NCBI GenBank assembly: GCA_029207755.1 | Contig: JARCOQ010000241.1 | Span: 59,210 to 123,209, forward strand | From: Chamaea fasciata | Lineage: Eukaryota > Chordata > Aves > Passeriformes > Sylviidae | DNA: 64,000 nucleotides | Reading direction: 5' to 3' | Shown: in pieces, positions 25,780 through 37,289 of the stretch | Layout of the letters: each line of letters starts with the position of its first letter | Position numbering within the stretch: the first letter of the stretch is position 1 | Made by a program: the position numbers and the translations under genes | Notes under the pieces: generated by a model | What the model was told of the DNA's origin: nothing | The model's database searches: none | The model's input: only the letters and a program-made list of their open reading frames with translations

Positions 25780-28236
25780 GCCAGGTGCCCGGCAGAGGGA
25801 GTTTGGCACAAAGGATGGGCTGTTTCCAGGGGTAAGTAAAGTCACCTGCCCAGGTGCCTGATGTCAGTTTGAAGGAGGCCTTTTGCCCTCCAAGGAAAGC
25901 CGGGCTTCCAACTTGTGGCAGCTTGCATCTGGAAGAAATCCTGTTCTGTTCGGGATTGTAGGTGGCCGAGGCCGGGTGCCCGGCAGAGGGTGTTGGGCAC
26001 AATAATGGCCTGCTTCCAGGGGTAAGTAAATTCACCTGCCCAGATACCTGAGGTCAGTTTGTAGGAGGCCTTTAAGCCTCCAAGGGAAGCTGGGCTTCCA
26101 ACTTGTGGCAGCTTGCATCTGGAAGAATCCTCTTCCGTTCTGGATTGTAGGTGGCCGAGGCCGGGTGCCCGGCAGAGGGAGTTGGGCACAAAGGATGGCC
26201 TGTTTCCAGGGGTAAGTAAAGTCAGCTGCCCAGTTGCCTGATGTCAGTTTGTAGGAGACCTTTGGCTCTCCAAGGGAATCCAGTCTTCCTGTTTAAAGCA
26301 GTCTGCATCTGGAAGAAATCCTGTTCCGTTCGGGATTGTAGGTGGCCGAGGCCTGGTGGCGGCAGAAGGGGTTACGCACAAAGGATTGCTTGCTTCCAGG
26401 GGAAAGTAAAGTAACCTACCCAGGTGCCTGATGTCAGTTTGTAGGAGGCCTTTGGCCCTCCACGGGAAGCCAGGCTTCCAGCTTGTGGCATCTTGCATCT
26501 GGAAGAAATCGTGTTCCGTTCTTGATTGTAGGTGGCCGAGGCCGGGTGCCCGGCAGAGGGAGTTTGGAGCAAAGGATTGCTTGCTTCCAGGGGAAAGTAA
26601 AGTCAGCTGCCCAGGTGCCTGATGTCAGTTTGTAGGAGGCCTTTGGCCCTCCAAGGGCAGCCACGCTTCCAGCTTGTGGCAGCTTGCATCTGGAAGAAAT
26701 CCTGTTCCGTTCGGGATTGTAGGTGGCCGAGGCCGGGTGCCCGGCAGAGGGAGTTGGGCACAAAGGATGTCCTGTTTCGAGGGATAAGTAAAGTCAGCTG
26801 CCCACGTGACTGATGTCGGTTTGTAGGAGGCCTTTGGCTTTCCAAGGGGAGCCAGCCGTCCATCTTGTGGCAGCTTGCATCTGGAAGAGATCCTGTTCCG
26901 TTCGGGATTGTAGGTGGCCGAGGCCGGGTCCCCGGCAGAGGGAGTTTGGAACAAAGGATTGCTTGCTTCCAGGGGAAAGGAAAGTCAGCTGCCCAGGTGC
27001 CTGATGTCAGTTTGTAGGAGGCTTTTGGCACTCCAAGGGATTCCAGTCTTCCTGTTTAAAGCAGTCTGCATCTGGAAGACATCTTGTTCCGTTCGGGATT
27101 GTAGGTGGCCGAGGCCTGGTGCCTGGCAAACGGGGTTGCGCACAAAGGATTGCTTCCTTCTAGGGGCAAGTAAAGTAACCTACCCAGGTGCCTGATGTCA
27201 GTTTGTATGTGGCCTTTGGCCCTCCACGGGAAGCCAGGCTTCCAGCTTGTGGCAGCTTGCATCTGGAAGAAATCCTGTTCCGTTCGGGATTGTAGGTGGC
27301 CGAGGCCAGGTGCCCGGCAGAGGGAGTTTGGAACAAAGGATTGCTTGCTTCCAGGGGAAAGTAAAGTCAGCTGCCCAGGTGCCTGATGTCAGTTTGTAGG
27401 AGGCCTTTGGCCGTCTACGGGAAGCCAGGCTTCCAACTTGTAGCAGCTTGCATCTGGAAAAAATCCTGTTCCTTTCGGGATTGTCGGTGGCCGAGGCCGG
27501 GTGCCCGGAAGAGGGAGTTGGGCACAAAGGATGGCCTGTTTCCAGGGGTAAGTAAAGTCAGCTGCCCAGGTGCCTGATGTCCGTTTGTAGGAGGCCTTTG
27601 GCCCTCCAAGGGAAGCCAGGATTCCAGCTTGTGGCAGCTTGCATCTGGAAGAAATCCTGTTCTGTTCAAGATTGTAGGTGGCTGAGGCCGGGTGCCAGGC
27701 AGAGGGAGTTGGGCACAAAGGATGTCCTGATTCCAGGGGTAAGTAAAGTCACCTACCCAGATACCTGATGTCAGTTTGTAGGAGGCCTTTGGCCCTCCAA
27801 GGGAAGCCGGGCTTCTAACTTGTGGCAGCTTGCATCTGGAAGAAATCCTGTTCCATTCGGGATTGTCGGTGGCCGAGGCCGGGTGCCCGGCAGAGGGAGT
27901 TGGGCACAAAGCATGGCCTTTTACCAGGGGTAAGTAAAGTCAGCTCCCCAGGTGCCTGATGTCAGTTTGTAAAAGGCCTTTGGTTCTCCAAGAGAAGCCA
28001 GGCTTCCAGGTTGTGGCAGCTTGCATGTGGAAGAAATCCTGTTCCGTTCGGGATTGTAGGTGGCCGAGGCCGGGTGCCCGGCAGGGGGAGTTGGGCACAA
28101 AGGATGTCCTGTTTCCAGGGGTAAGTAAAGTCAGCTGCCCACGTGCCTGATGTCCGTTTGTAGGAGTCCTTTGGCCCTCCAAGGGAAGCCGGGCTTCCAG
28201 CTTGTGGCAGCTTGCATCTGGAAGAAATCCTGTTCC

Positions 28237-28806
28237 GTTCAAGATTGTAGGTGGCCGAGGCGGGGTGCCCGGCAGAGGGTGTTGGGCACAAATGATGGCC
28301 TGCTTCGAGGGGTAAGTAAAGTCACCTAGCCAGATACCTGATGTCAGTTTGTAGGAGGCCTTTAAGCCTCCAAGGGAAGCCGGGCTTCCAACTTGTGGCA
28401 GCTTGCATCTGGAAGAAATCCTGTTCCGTTCGGGATTGTCGGTGGCCGAGGCCGGGTGCCCCGCAGAGGGAGTTGGGCACAAAGGGTGGCCTGTTTCCAG
28501 GGGTAAGTAAAGTCAGCTGCCCAGGTGCCCAATGTCAGTTTGTAGGAGGCCCTTCGCCCTCCAAGGGAAGCTGGGCTTCCAACTTGTGGCAGCTTGCATC
28601 TGGAAGAATCCTGTTCCGTTCGGGATTGTAGGTGGCCGAGGCCGGGTACCCGGCAGATGGAGTTGGGCACAAAGGATGGCCCGTTTTTAGGGGTAAGTAT
28701 ACTCACCTGCCCATGTCCCTGATGTCAGTTTGTAGGAGGCCTTTGGCCCTCCACGGGAAGCCAGGATTCCAGCTTGTGGCAGCTTGCATCTGGAAGAAAT
28801 CCTGTT
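28237..28806 (+). repeat. Block D9, left copy (pairs with 31290-31859)
   Basis: Three monomers sharing private variants with 31290-31859 at an offset of 3,053 bp: CACCTAGCCAGATACC, GGTGCCCAATGTCAG, GGAGGCCCTTCGCCC, a one-base loss in GAAGAATCC, and GTAAGTATACTCACC. The last is a change in the donor-like site. Confidence 0.85.
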
Positions 28807-29486
28807 CTGTCCAATATTGTAAGTGGCTGAGGCCGGGTGCCAGGCAGAGGGAGTTGGGCACAAAGGATGGCCTGATTCCAGGGGTAAGTAAAGTCACCTA
28901 CCCAGATACCTGATGTCAGTTTGTAGGAGGCCTTTGGCCCTCCAAGGGAAGCCGGGCTTGCAGCTTGTGGCAGCTTGCATCTGGAAGAAATCCTGTTCCG
29001 TTCGGGATTGTCGGTGGCCGAGGCCGGGTGCCCGGCAGAAGGAGTTGGGCACAAAGGATGGCCTTTTACCAGGAGTAAGTAAAGTCAGCTCCCCAGGTGC
29101 CTGATGTCAGTTTGTAAAAGGCCTTTGGTTCTCCAAGAGAAGCCAGGCTTCCAGGTGGTGGCAGCTTGCATCTGGAAGAATTGCTTTTCTGTTCGGGATT
29201 GTATGTGGTCAAGGCCGGGTGCCCGGCAGAGGGAGTTGGGCACAAAAGATAACCTGTGTTCAGGGGTAAGTAAAGTCAGGTGCCCAGGTGCCTGATGTCA
29301 GTTTGTAGGAGGCCTTTGGCCCTCTATGGGAAGCCAGGCTTCCAACTTGTAGCAGCTTGCATCTGGAAGAAATCCTGTTCCGTTCGGGATTGTAGGTGGC
29401 CAAGGCCGGGTGCCTGGCAGGGGGAGTTGGGCACAAAGGATGGCCTGTTTCCAGGGGTTAATAAAGTCAGCTGCCCAGGTGCCTGA

Positions 29487-31290
29487 TGTCAGTTTGTAGG
29501 AGGCCCTTCGCCCTAAAAGGGAAGCCGGGCTTCCAACTTGTGGCAGCTTGCAACTGGAAGAAATCCTGTTCCGTTCGGGATTGTCAGTGGCCGAGGCCGG
29601 GTGCCCGGCAGAGGGAGTTGGGCACAAAGGATGGCCTTTTACCAGGGGTAAGTAAAGTCAGCTCCCCAGGTGCCTGATGTCAGTTTGTAAAAGGCCTTTG
29701 GTTCTCCAAGAGAAGCCAGGCTTCCAGGTTTTGGCACCTTGCATCTGGAAGAAATCCTGTTCTGTTCGGGATTGTATGTGGTCGAGGCCGGGTGCCCGGC
29801 AGAGGGAGTTGGGCACAAAAGATAGCCTGTGTTCAGGGGTAAGTAAAGTCAGCTGCCCAGGTGCCTGATGTCAGTTGGTCGGAGGCTATTGGCCTTGCAA
29901 GGGAAGTTAGACTTCCAGCTTTTGGCAGCTTGCATCTGGAAGAAATGCTGTTCCGTTCGGGATTGTAGGTGGCCGAGGCCGGGTGCCCGACAGAGGGAGT
30001 TGAGCACAAATGATGGCCTGTTTCCAGGGGTAAGTAAAGTCAGCTGCCCACGTGCCTGATGTCAGTTTGTATGAGGCCTTTGTCCCTCCAAGGGAAGCCA
30101 GACTTCCAACTTGTGGCAGCTTGCATCTGGAAGAAATCCTGTTCCGTTCAGGAATGTAGGTGGCCGAGGCCGGGTGCCCGGCAGAGGTAGTTAGGCACAA
30201 AGGATTGCCTGTTTCCAGGGGTAAGAAAAGTCAGCTGCCCAGGTGCCTGATGTCAGTTTGTAGCAGGCCTTTGGCCCTCCAAGGGAAGCCAGCCTTCCAG
30301 CTTGTGGCAGCTTGCATCTCGTAGAAATCCTATTCTGTTCGGGATTGTAGGTGTCCGAGGCCAGGTGCCTGGCCGAGGGAGTTGGTCGCAATGGATGGCC
30401 TCTTTCCAGGGGTAAGTAAAGTCTGCTCCCCAGTTGCCTGATGTGCGTTTGTAGGAGGCCTTTGGCCCTCCAAGGGATGCCGGCCTTCCAACTTGTGGCA
30501 GCATGCATCTGGAAGAAATCCTGTTCTGTTCGGGACTGTCGGTGTCCGAGGCAGGGTGCCCGGCAGAGGGACTTGGGAAAAAAGAATGGCCTGTTTCCAG
30601 GGGTAAGTAAAGTCAGCTGCCCAGGTGCCTGATGTCAGTTTGTAGGAGGCCTTTGTCCCTCCAAGGGAAGCCAGCCTTCCAACTTGTGGCAGCTTGCATC
30701 TGGAAGAAATCCCGTTCGGTTCAGCAATGTAGGTGGCTGAGGCCGGGTGCCTGGAAGAGGGAGTTGGGCACAAAGGATGGCCTGTTTCCAGGAGTTAGTA
30801 AAGTCAGCTGCCCAGGTGCCTGATGTCAGTTTGTAGTAGGCCTTTGGCCCTCCACGGGAAGCCAGGCTTCCAACTTGCGGCAGCTTGCATCTGGAAGAAA
30901 TCCTGTTCCGTTCGGGACTGTAGGTGGCCGAGGCCTGGTGCCCGGCAGAGGGTTTTGGGCATATAATGGCCTGCATCCAGGGGTAAGTAAAGTCACCTAC
31001 CCAGATACCTGAGGTCAGTTTGTAGGAGGCCTTTAAGCCTCCAAGGAAAGCCGGGCTTCTAACATGTGGCAGCTTGCATCTGGAAGATATCCTGTTCCGT
31101 TCAAGATTGTAGGTGGCCGAGGCCGGGTGCCCTGCAGAGGGAGTTAGGCACAAAGAATGGCCTGTTTCCAGGGGTAAGTAAAGTCAGCTGCCCAGGTGCC
31201 TGATGTCAGTTTGTAGGAGGCCTTTGGCCCTCCAAGAGAAGCCAGGCTTCCTGCTTGTGGCAGCTTGTATCTGGAAGAAATCCTGTTCCG
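29487..31290 (+). repeat. Block D1, left copy (pairs with 31967-33580)
   Basis: About 9.5 monomers repeated at 31967-33580, first at an offset of 2,480 bp and, after the middle, 2,289 bp. Marker variants include CCCTAAAAGGGAAGCC, TTTGTAAAAGGCC, the AGTTGGTCGGAGGCTATTGG unit (29,868 and 32,348) and ATGTGCGTTTG (30,441 and 32,921). The left copy keeps two monomers where the right copy has one fused monomer. Confidence 0.9.
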
Positions 31291-31859
31291 TTCAAGATTG
31301 TAGGTGGCCGAGGCCGGGTGCCCGGCAGAGGGTGTTGGGCACAAATGATGACCTGCTTTCAGGGGTAAGTAAAGTCACCTAGCCAGATACCTGATGTCAG
31401 TTTGTAGGAGGCCTTTGGCCCTCCATGGGAAGCCGGGCTTCCAACTTGTGGCAGCTTGCATCTGGAAGAAATCCTGTTCCGTTCGGGATTGTCGGTGGCC
31501 GAGGCCGGGTGCCCCGCTGAGGGAGTTGGGCACAAAGGATGGCCTGTTTCCAGGGGTAAGTAAAGTCAGCTGCCCAGGTGCCCAATGTCAGTTTGTAGGA
31601 GGCCCTTCGCCCTCCAAGGGAAGCTGGGCTTCCAACTTGTGGCAGCTTGCATCTGGAAGAATCCTGTTCCGTTCGGGATTGTAGGTGGCCGAGGCCGGGT
31701 ACCAGGCAGATGGAGTTAGGCACAAAGGATGGCCCGTTTCCAGGGGTAAGTATACTCACCTGCCCAAGTGCCTGATGTCAGTTTGAAGGAGGCCTTTGGC
31801 CCTCCACGGGAAGCCAGGATTCCAGCTTGTGGCAGCTTGCATCTGGAAGAAATCCTGTT
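31290..31859 (+). repeat. Block D9, right copy (pairs with 28237-28806)
   Basis: Sits exactly between the two copies of D1. The region 28.2-33.6 kb therefore reads D9 - spacer - D1 - D9 - spacer - D1: a tandem duplication of a composite segment of roughly 2.5-3 kb, followed by local losses. Confidence 0.85.
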
Positions 31860-31966
31860 CCGTTCGGGATTGTCGGTGGCTGAGGCCGGGTGCACCGCAG
31901 AGGGAGTTGGGCAAAAAGGATGGCCTGTTTCCAGGGGTAAGTAAAGTCAGCTGCCCAGGTGCCCAA

Positions 31967-33580
31967 TGTCAGTTTGTAGGAGGCCCTTCGCCCTAAAAGG
32001 GAAGCCGGGCTTCCAACTTGTGGCAGCTTGCAACTGGAAGAAATCCTGTTCCGTTCGGGATTGTCAGTGGCCGAGGCCGGGTGCCCGGCAGAGGGAGTTG
32101 GGCACAAAGGATGGCCTTTTACCAGGGGTAAGTAAAGTCAGCTCCCCAGGTGCCTGATGTCAGTTTGTAAAAGGCCTTTGGTTCTCCAAGAGAAGCCAGG
32201 CTTCCAGGTTGTGGCACCTTGCATCTGGAAGAAATCCTATTCTGTTCGGGATTGTATGTGGTCGAGGCCGGGTGCCCGGCAGAGGGAGTTGGGCACAAAA
32301 GATAGCCTGTGTTCAGGGGTAAGTAAAGTCAGCTGCCCAGGTGCCTGATGTCAGTTGGTCGGAGGCTATTGGCCTTGCAAGGGAAGTTAGACTTCCAGCT
32401 TTTGGCAGCTTGCATCTGGAAGAAATGCTGTTCCGTTCGGGATTGTAGGTGGCCGAGGCCGGGTGCCCGACAGAGGGAGTTGAGCACAAATGATGGCCTG
32501 TTTCCAGGGGTAAGTAAAGTCAGCTGCCCACGTGCCTGATGTCAGTTTGTATGAGGCCTTTGTCCCTCCAAGGGAAGCCAGACTTCCAACTTGTGGCCGC
32601 TTGCATCTGGAAGAAATCCTGTTCCGTTCAGGAATGTAGGTGGCCGAGGCCGGGTGCCCGGCAGAGGTAGTTAGGCACAAAGGATTGCCTGTTTCCAGGG
32701 GTAAGAAAAGTCAGCTGCCCAGGTGCCTGATGTCAGTTTGTAGCAGGCCTTTGGCCCTCCAAGGGAAGCCAGCCTTCCAGCTTGTGGCAGCTTGCATCTC
32801 GTAGAAATCCTGTTCTGTTCGGGATTGTAGGTGTCCGAGGCCAGGTGACTGGCCGAGGGAGTTGGTCGCAATGGATGGCCTCTTTCCAGGGGTAAGTAAA
32901 GTCAGCTCCCCAGTTGCCTGATGTGCGTTTGTAGGAGGCCTTTGGCCCTCCAAGGGATGCCGGCCTTCCAACTTGTGGCAGCTTGCATCTGGAAGAAATC
33001 CCGTTCGGTTCAGGAATGTAGGTGGCTGAGGCCGGGTGCCTGGCAGAGGGAGTTGGGCACAAAGGATGGCCTGTTTCCAGGAGTTAGTAAAGTCAGCTGC
33101 CCAGGTGCCTGATGTCAGTTTGTAGTAGGCCTTTGGCCCTCCACGGGAAGCCAGGCTTCCAACTTGCGGCAGCTTGCATCTGGAAGAAATCCTGTTCCGT
33201 TCGGGACTGTAGGTGGCCGAGGCCGGGTGCCCGGCAGAGGGTTTTGGGCATATAATGGCCTGCATCCAGGGGTAAGTAAAGTCACCTACCCAGATACCTG
33301 AGGTCAGTTTGTAGGAGGCCTTTAAGCCTCCAAGGAAAGCCGGGCTTCTAACATGTGGCAGCTTGCATCTGGAAGAAATCCTGTTCCGTTCAAGATTGTA
33401 GGTGGCCGAGGCCGGGTGCCCTGCAGAGGGTGTTAGGCACAAAGAATGGCCTGTTTCCAGGGGTAAGTAAAGTCAGCTGCCCAGGTGCCTGATGTCAGTT
33501 TGTAGGAGGCTTTTGGCCCGCCAAGAGAAGCCAGCCTTCCAGCTTGTGCAGCTTGTATCTGGAAGAAATCCTGTTACGTT
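31967..33580 (+). repeat. Block D1, right copy with one fused monomer
   Basis: At 32,921-33,111 one monomer starts like the unit at 30,441 (ATGTGCGTTTG, GATGCCGGCC) and ends like the unit at 30,632 (CCCGTTCGGTTCAGGAATG, CCAGGAGTTAGTAAAG). The switch lies in the shared stretch at about 32,965-33,000. Exactly one 191-bp unit is missing relative to the left copy. The third relative at 48,193-48,587 keeps both units, so the fused state is derived. Confidence 0.9.
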
Positions 33581-35170
33581 CGGGATTGTAGGTGGCTGAG
33601 TCCGGGTGCCCGGCAGAGGGAGTTGTGCACAAAGGATGGCCTGCTTGACGGAGTAAGTAAAGTCACCTAGCCAGATACCTGATATCAGTTTGTCGGAGGC
33701 CTTTGGCCCTCCATGGGATGCAGGGCTTCCAACTTGTGGCAGCGTGCATCTGGAAGAAATCCTGTTCCGTTCGGGATTGTAGGTGGCCGAGGCCTGGTGC
33801 CTGGCAGAGGGGTTTACGCACAAAGGATTGCTTGCTTCCAGGGGTAAGTAAAGTAAACTACCCAGGTGCCTGATGTCAGTTTGTAGTAGGCCTTTGGCCC
33901 CCCACGGGAAGCCAGGCTTCCTGCTTGTGGCAGCTTGCATCTGGAAGAACTCCTGTTCCGTTCGGGATTGTCGGTAGCTGAGGCCGGGTCCTCGGCAGAG
34001 GGAGATGAGCACAAATGATGGCCTGTTTCCAGGGGTAAGTAAAGTCAGCTGCCCAGGTACCTGATGTAAGTTTGTAGGTGGGCTTTGGCGCTCTACGGTA
34101 AGCCGGGATTCCAACATGTGGCAGCTTTCATCTGGAAGAAATCCTGTTCCGTTCGGGATTGTAGGTGGCCGAGGCCAGGTTCCTGGCCGAGGGAGTTGGG
34201 CCCAAAGGATGGCGTGTTTCCAGGGGTAAGTAAAGTCAGCTGCCCAGGTGCCTGATGTCAGTTTGTAGGAGGCCTTTGGCCCTCCAAGGGATTCCAGTCT
34301 TCCTGTTTAAAGCAGTCTGCATCTGGAAGAAATCTTGTTCCGTTCGGGATTGTAGGTGGCCGAGGCCTGGTGCCTGGCAGAGGTGGTTACGCACAAAGGA
34401 TTGCTTGCTTCCAGGGGTAAGTAAAGTAACCTACCCAGGTGCCTGATGTCAGTTTGTAGGAGGCCTTGGGCCCTCCACGGGAAGCCAGGCTTCCAGCTTG
34501 TGGCACCTTGCATCTGGAAGAAATCCTGTTCCGTTCGGGATTGTAGGTGGCGGAGGCCGGGTGCCCGGCAGAGGGTGTTGGGCACAAATGATGGCCTGCT
34601 TCCAGGGGTAAGTAAAGTCACTTACTCAGATACCTGATGTCATTTTGTAGGAGGCCTTTAAGTCTCCAAGGGAAGCCGGGCTTCCAACTTGTGGCAGCTT
34701 GCATCTGGAAGAAATCCTGTTCCGTTCAAGATTGTCGACGGCCGAGGCCGGGTGCCCCGCAGAGGGAGTTGGGCACAAATGATGGCCTGTTTCCAGGGTT
34801 AAATAAAGTCAGCTGCCCAGGTGCCTGATGTCTGTTTGTAGGAGGCCTTTGGCCCTCCAAGGGAAGCCAGGCTTCCAGTTTGTGGCAGCTTGCATCTGGA
34901 AGAAATCCTGTTCCGTTCGGGATTGTAGGTGGCCGGAGCTGGGTGCCCGGCGGAGGGAGTTGGACACAAATGATGGGCTGTTTCCAGGGGTAAGTAAAGT
35001 CAGCTGCCCAGGTGCCTGATGTCAGTTTGTAGGAGGCCTTTGGCCCTCCAAGGGAAGCCAGGCTTCCAGTTTGTGGCAGCTTGCATCTGGAAGAAATCCT
35101 GTTCCGTTCGGGATTGTAGGTGGCCGAGGCCAGGTGCCCAGCAGAGGAAGTTGGGCACAAATAATGGCCT

Positions 35171-35190
35171 TTTCATGAGGAAAGTAAAGT
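35171..35190 (+). repeat. First monomer of the CATGAGGAAAG subfamily
   Basis: Here the usual CTGTTTCCAGGGGTAAGTAAAG is replaced by TTTTCATGAGGAAAGTAAAG. The variant recurs in about 27 monomers to the right (for example 35,938; 37,271; 38,039; 41,667; 46,439; 50,811; 55,583; 58,637; 61,312; 63,985). I found none between 17,956 and 35,170. It removes the GTAAGT donor-like site, so it also marks a functional difference if the array is transcribed. It is a good marker for homogenisation history. Confidence 0.85.
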
Positions 35191-37289
35191 CAGCATCCCA
35201 GGTGCCTGATGTCAGTTTGTAGGAGGCCTTTGGCCCTCCATGGGAAGCCAGGCTTCCTGCTTGTGGCAGCTTGCATCTGGAAGAAATGCTGTTCCGTTCG
35301 GGATTGTAGGTGGCCGAGGCCTGGTGCCCGGCAGAGGGAGTTGGGCACAAAGGATGGGCTGTTTCCAGGGGTAAGTAAGGTCAGCTGCCCAGGTGCCTGA
35401 TGTCAGTTTGTAGGAGGCCTTTGGCCCTCCATGGGAAGCCAGGTTTCCTGCTTGTGGCAGCTTGCATCTGGAAGAAATCCTGTTCCGTTCGGGATTGTAG
35501 GTGGCTGAGGCCTGGTGCCCGGCAGAGGGAGTTGGGCACAAAGGATGGCCTGTTTCCAGGGGTAGAGTAAAGTCAGCTGCCCAGGTGCCTGATGTCAGTT
35601 TGTAGGAGGCCTTTGGCCCTCCAAGTGAAGCCACGTTTCCAGCTTGTGGCAGCTTGCACCTGGAAGAACTCCTGTTCCGTTCGGGATTGTAGGTGGCCGA
35701 AGCTGTGGGACCGGCAGAGAGAGTTGGGCACAAAGGATGGCCTGTTTCCAGGGGTAAGGAAAGTCAGCTGCCCAGGTGCCTGATGTCAGTTTGTAGGAGG
35801 CCTTTGGCCCTCCAAGTGAAGCCACGTTTCCAGCTTGTGGCAGCTTGCATCTGGAAGAAATCCTGTTCCGTTCGGGATTGTAGGTGGCCGAGGCCAGGTT
35901 CCCAGCAGAGGGAGGGAGGCACAAATGATGTGCTGTTTCATGAGGAAAGTAAAGTCAGCTGCCCAAGTGCCTGATGTCAGTTTGTAGGAGGCCTTTGGTC
36001 CTCCATGGGAAGCCAGGCTTCCAGCTAGTGGTAGCTTGTATCGGGAAGAAATCCTGTTCCGTTCGGGATTGTAGGTGGCCGCGTCCAGGTGCCCGGCAGA
36101 GGGAGTTGGGCACAAAGGATGGCCTGTTTCCAGGGGTAAGTAAAGTCAGCTGCCCAGGTGCCTGATGTCAGTTTGTGGGAGGCCTTTGGCCCTCCAATTG
36201 AAGCCACGTTTCCAGCTTGTGGCAGCTTGCATCTGGAAGATCTCCTGTTCCTTTCGGGATTGTAGGTGGCCGAAGCTGTGGGCCCGGCAGAGGGAGTTGG
36301 GCACAAAGGATGGGCTGTTTCCAGGGGTAAGTAAAGTCAGCTGCCCAGGTGCCTGATGTCAGTTTGTAGGAGGCCTTTGGCCCTCCAAGGGAAGCTAGTC
36401 TTCCAGTTTGTGGCAGCTTGCGTCTGGAAGAAATCCTGTTCCGTTCGGGATTGTAGGTGGCCGAGGCCAGGTGCCCGGCAGAGGGAGTTGGGCACAAAGG
36501 ATGTCCTGTTTCCAGGGGTAAGTAAAGTCAGCTGCCCAGGTGCCTGATGTCAGTTTGTAGGAGGCCTTTGGCCCTCCATGGGAAGCCAGGCTTCCTGCTT
36601 GTGGCAGCTTACATCGGGAAGAAATCCTGTTCCGTTCGGGATTGTAGGTGGCCAAGGCCTGGTGCCCGGCAGAGGGAGTTGGGCACAAAGGAAAGACTGT
36701 TTCCAGGGGTAAGTAAAGTCAGCTGCCCAGGTGCCTGATGTCAGTTTGTAGGAGGCCTTTGGCCCTCCAAGGGAAGCTAGTCTTTATGTTCAAGGCAGCT
36801 TGCATCTGGAAGAAATCCTGTTCCGTTCGGGATTGTAGGTGGCCGGAGCTGGGTGCCCAGCTGAGGGAGTTGGGCACAAATGATGGCCTGTTTCCAGGGG
36901 TAAGTAAAGTCGGCTACCCAGGTGCCTGATGTCAGTTTGTAGGAGGCCTTTGGCCCTCCATGGGAAGCCAGGCTTCCAGTTTGTGGCAGCTTGCATCTGG
37001 AAGAAATCCTGTTCCGTTCGGGATTGTAGGTGGCCGAGGCCAGTAGCCGGGCTGAGGGAGTTGGGCACAAAGGATGGCCTGTTTCCAGGGGTAAGTAAAG
37101 TCAGCTGCCCAGGTGCCTGATGTCAGTTTGTAGGAGGCCTTTGGCCCTCCATGGGAAACCAGGCTTCCTGCTTGTGGCAGTTTGCATCTGGAAGAAATCC
37201 TGTTCCGTTCGGGATTGTAGGTGGCCGAGGACAGGTGCCCGGCTGAGGGAGTTAGGCACAAATGATGGCCTGTTTCATGAGGAAAGTAA

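Noticed and set aside
32711..33442. 243-codon minus-strand open frame, the longest in the window
   Set aside because: It is made of successive satellite units read in rotating frames; no domain is visible and its paralogous blocks are interrupted.
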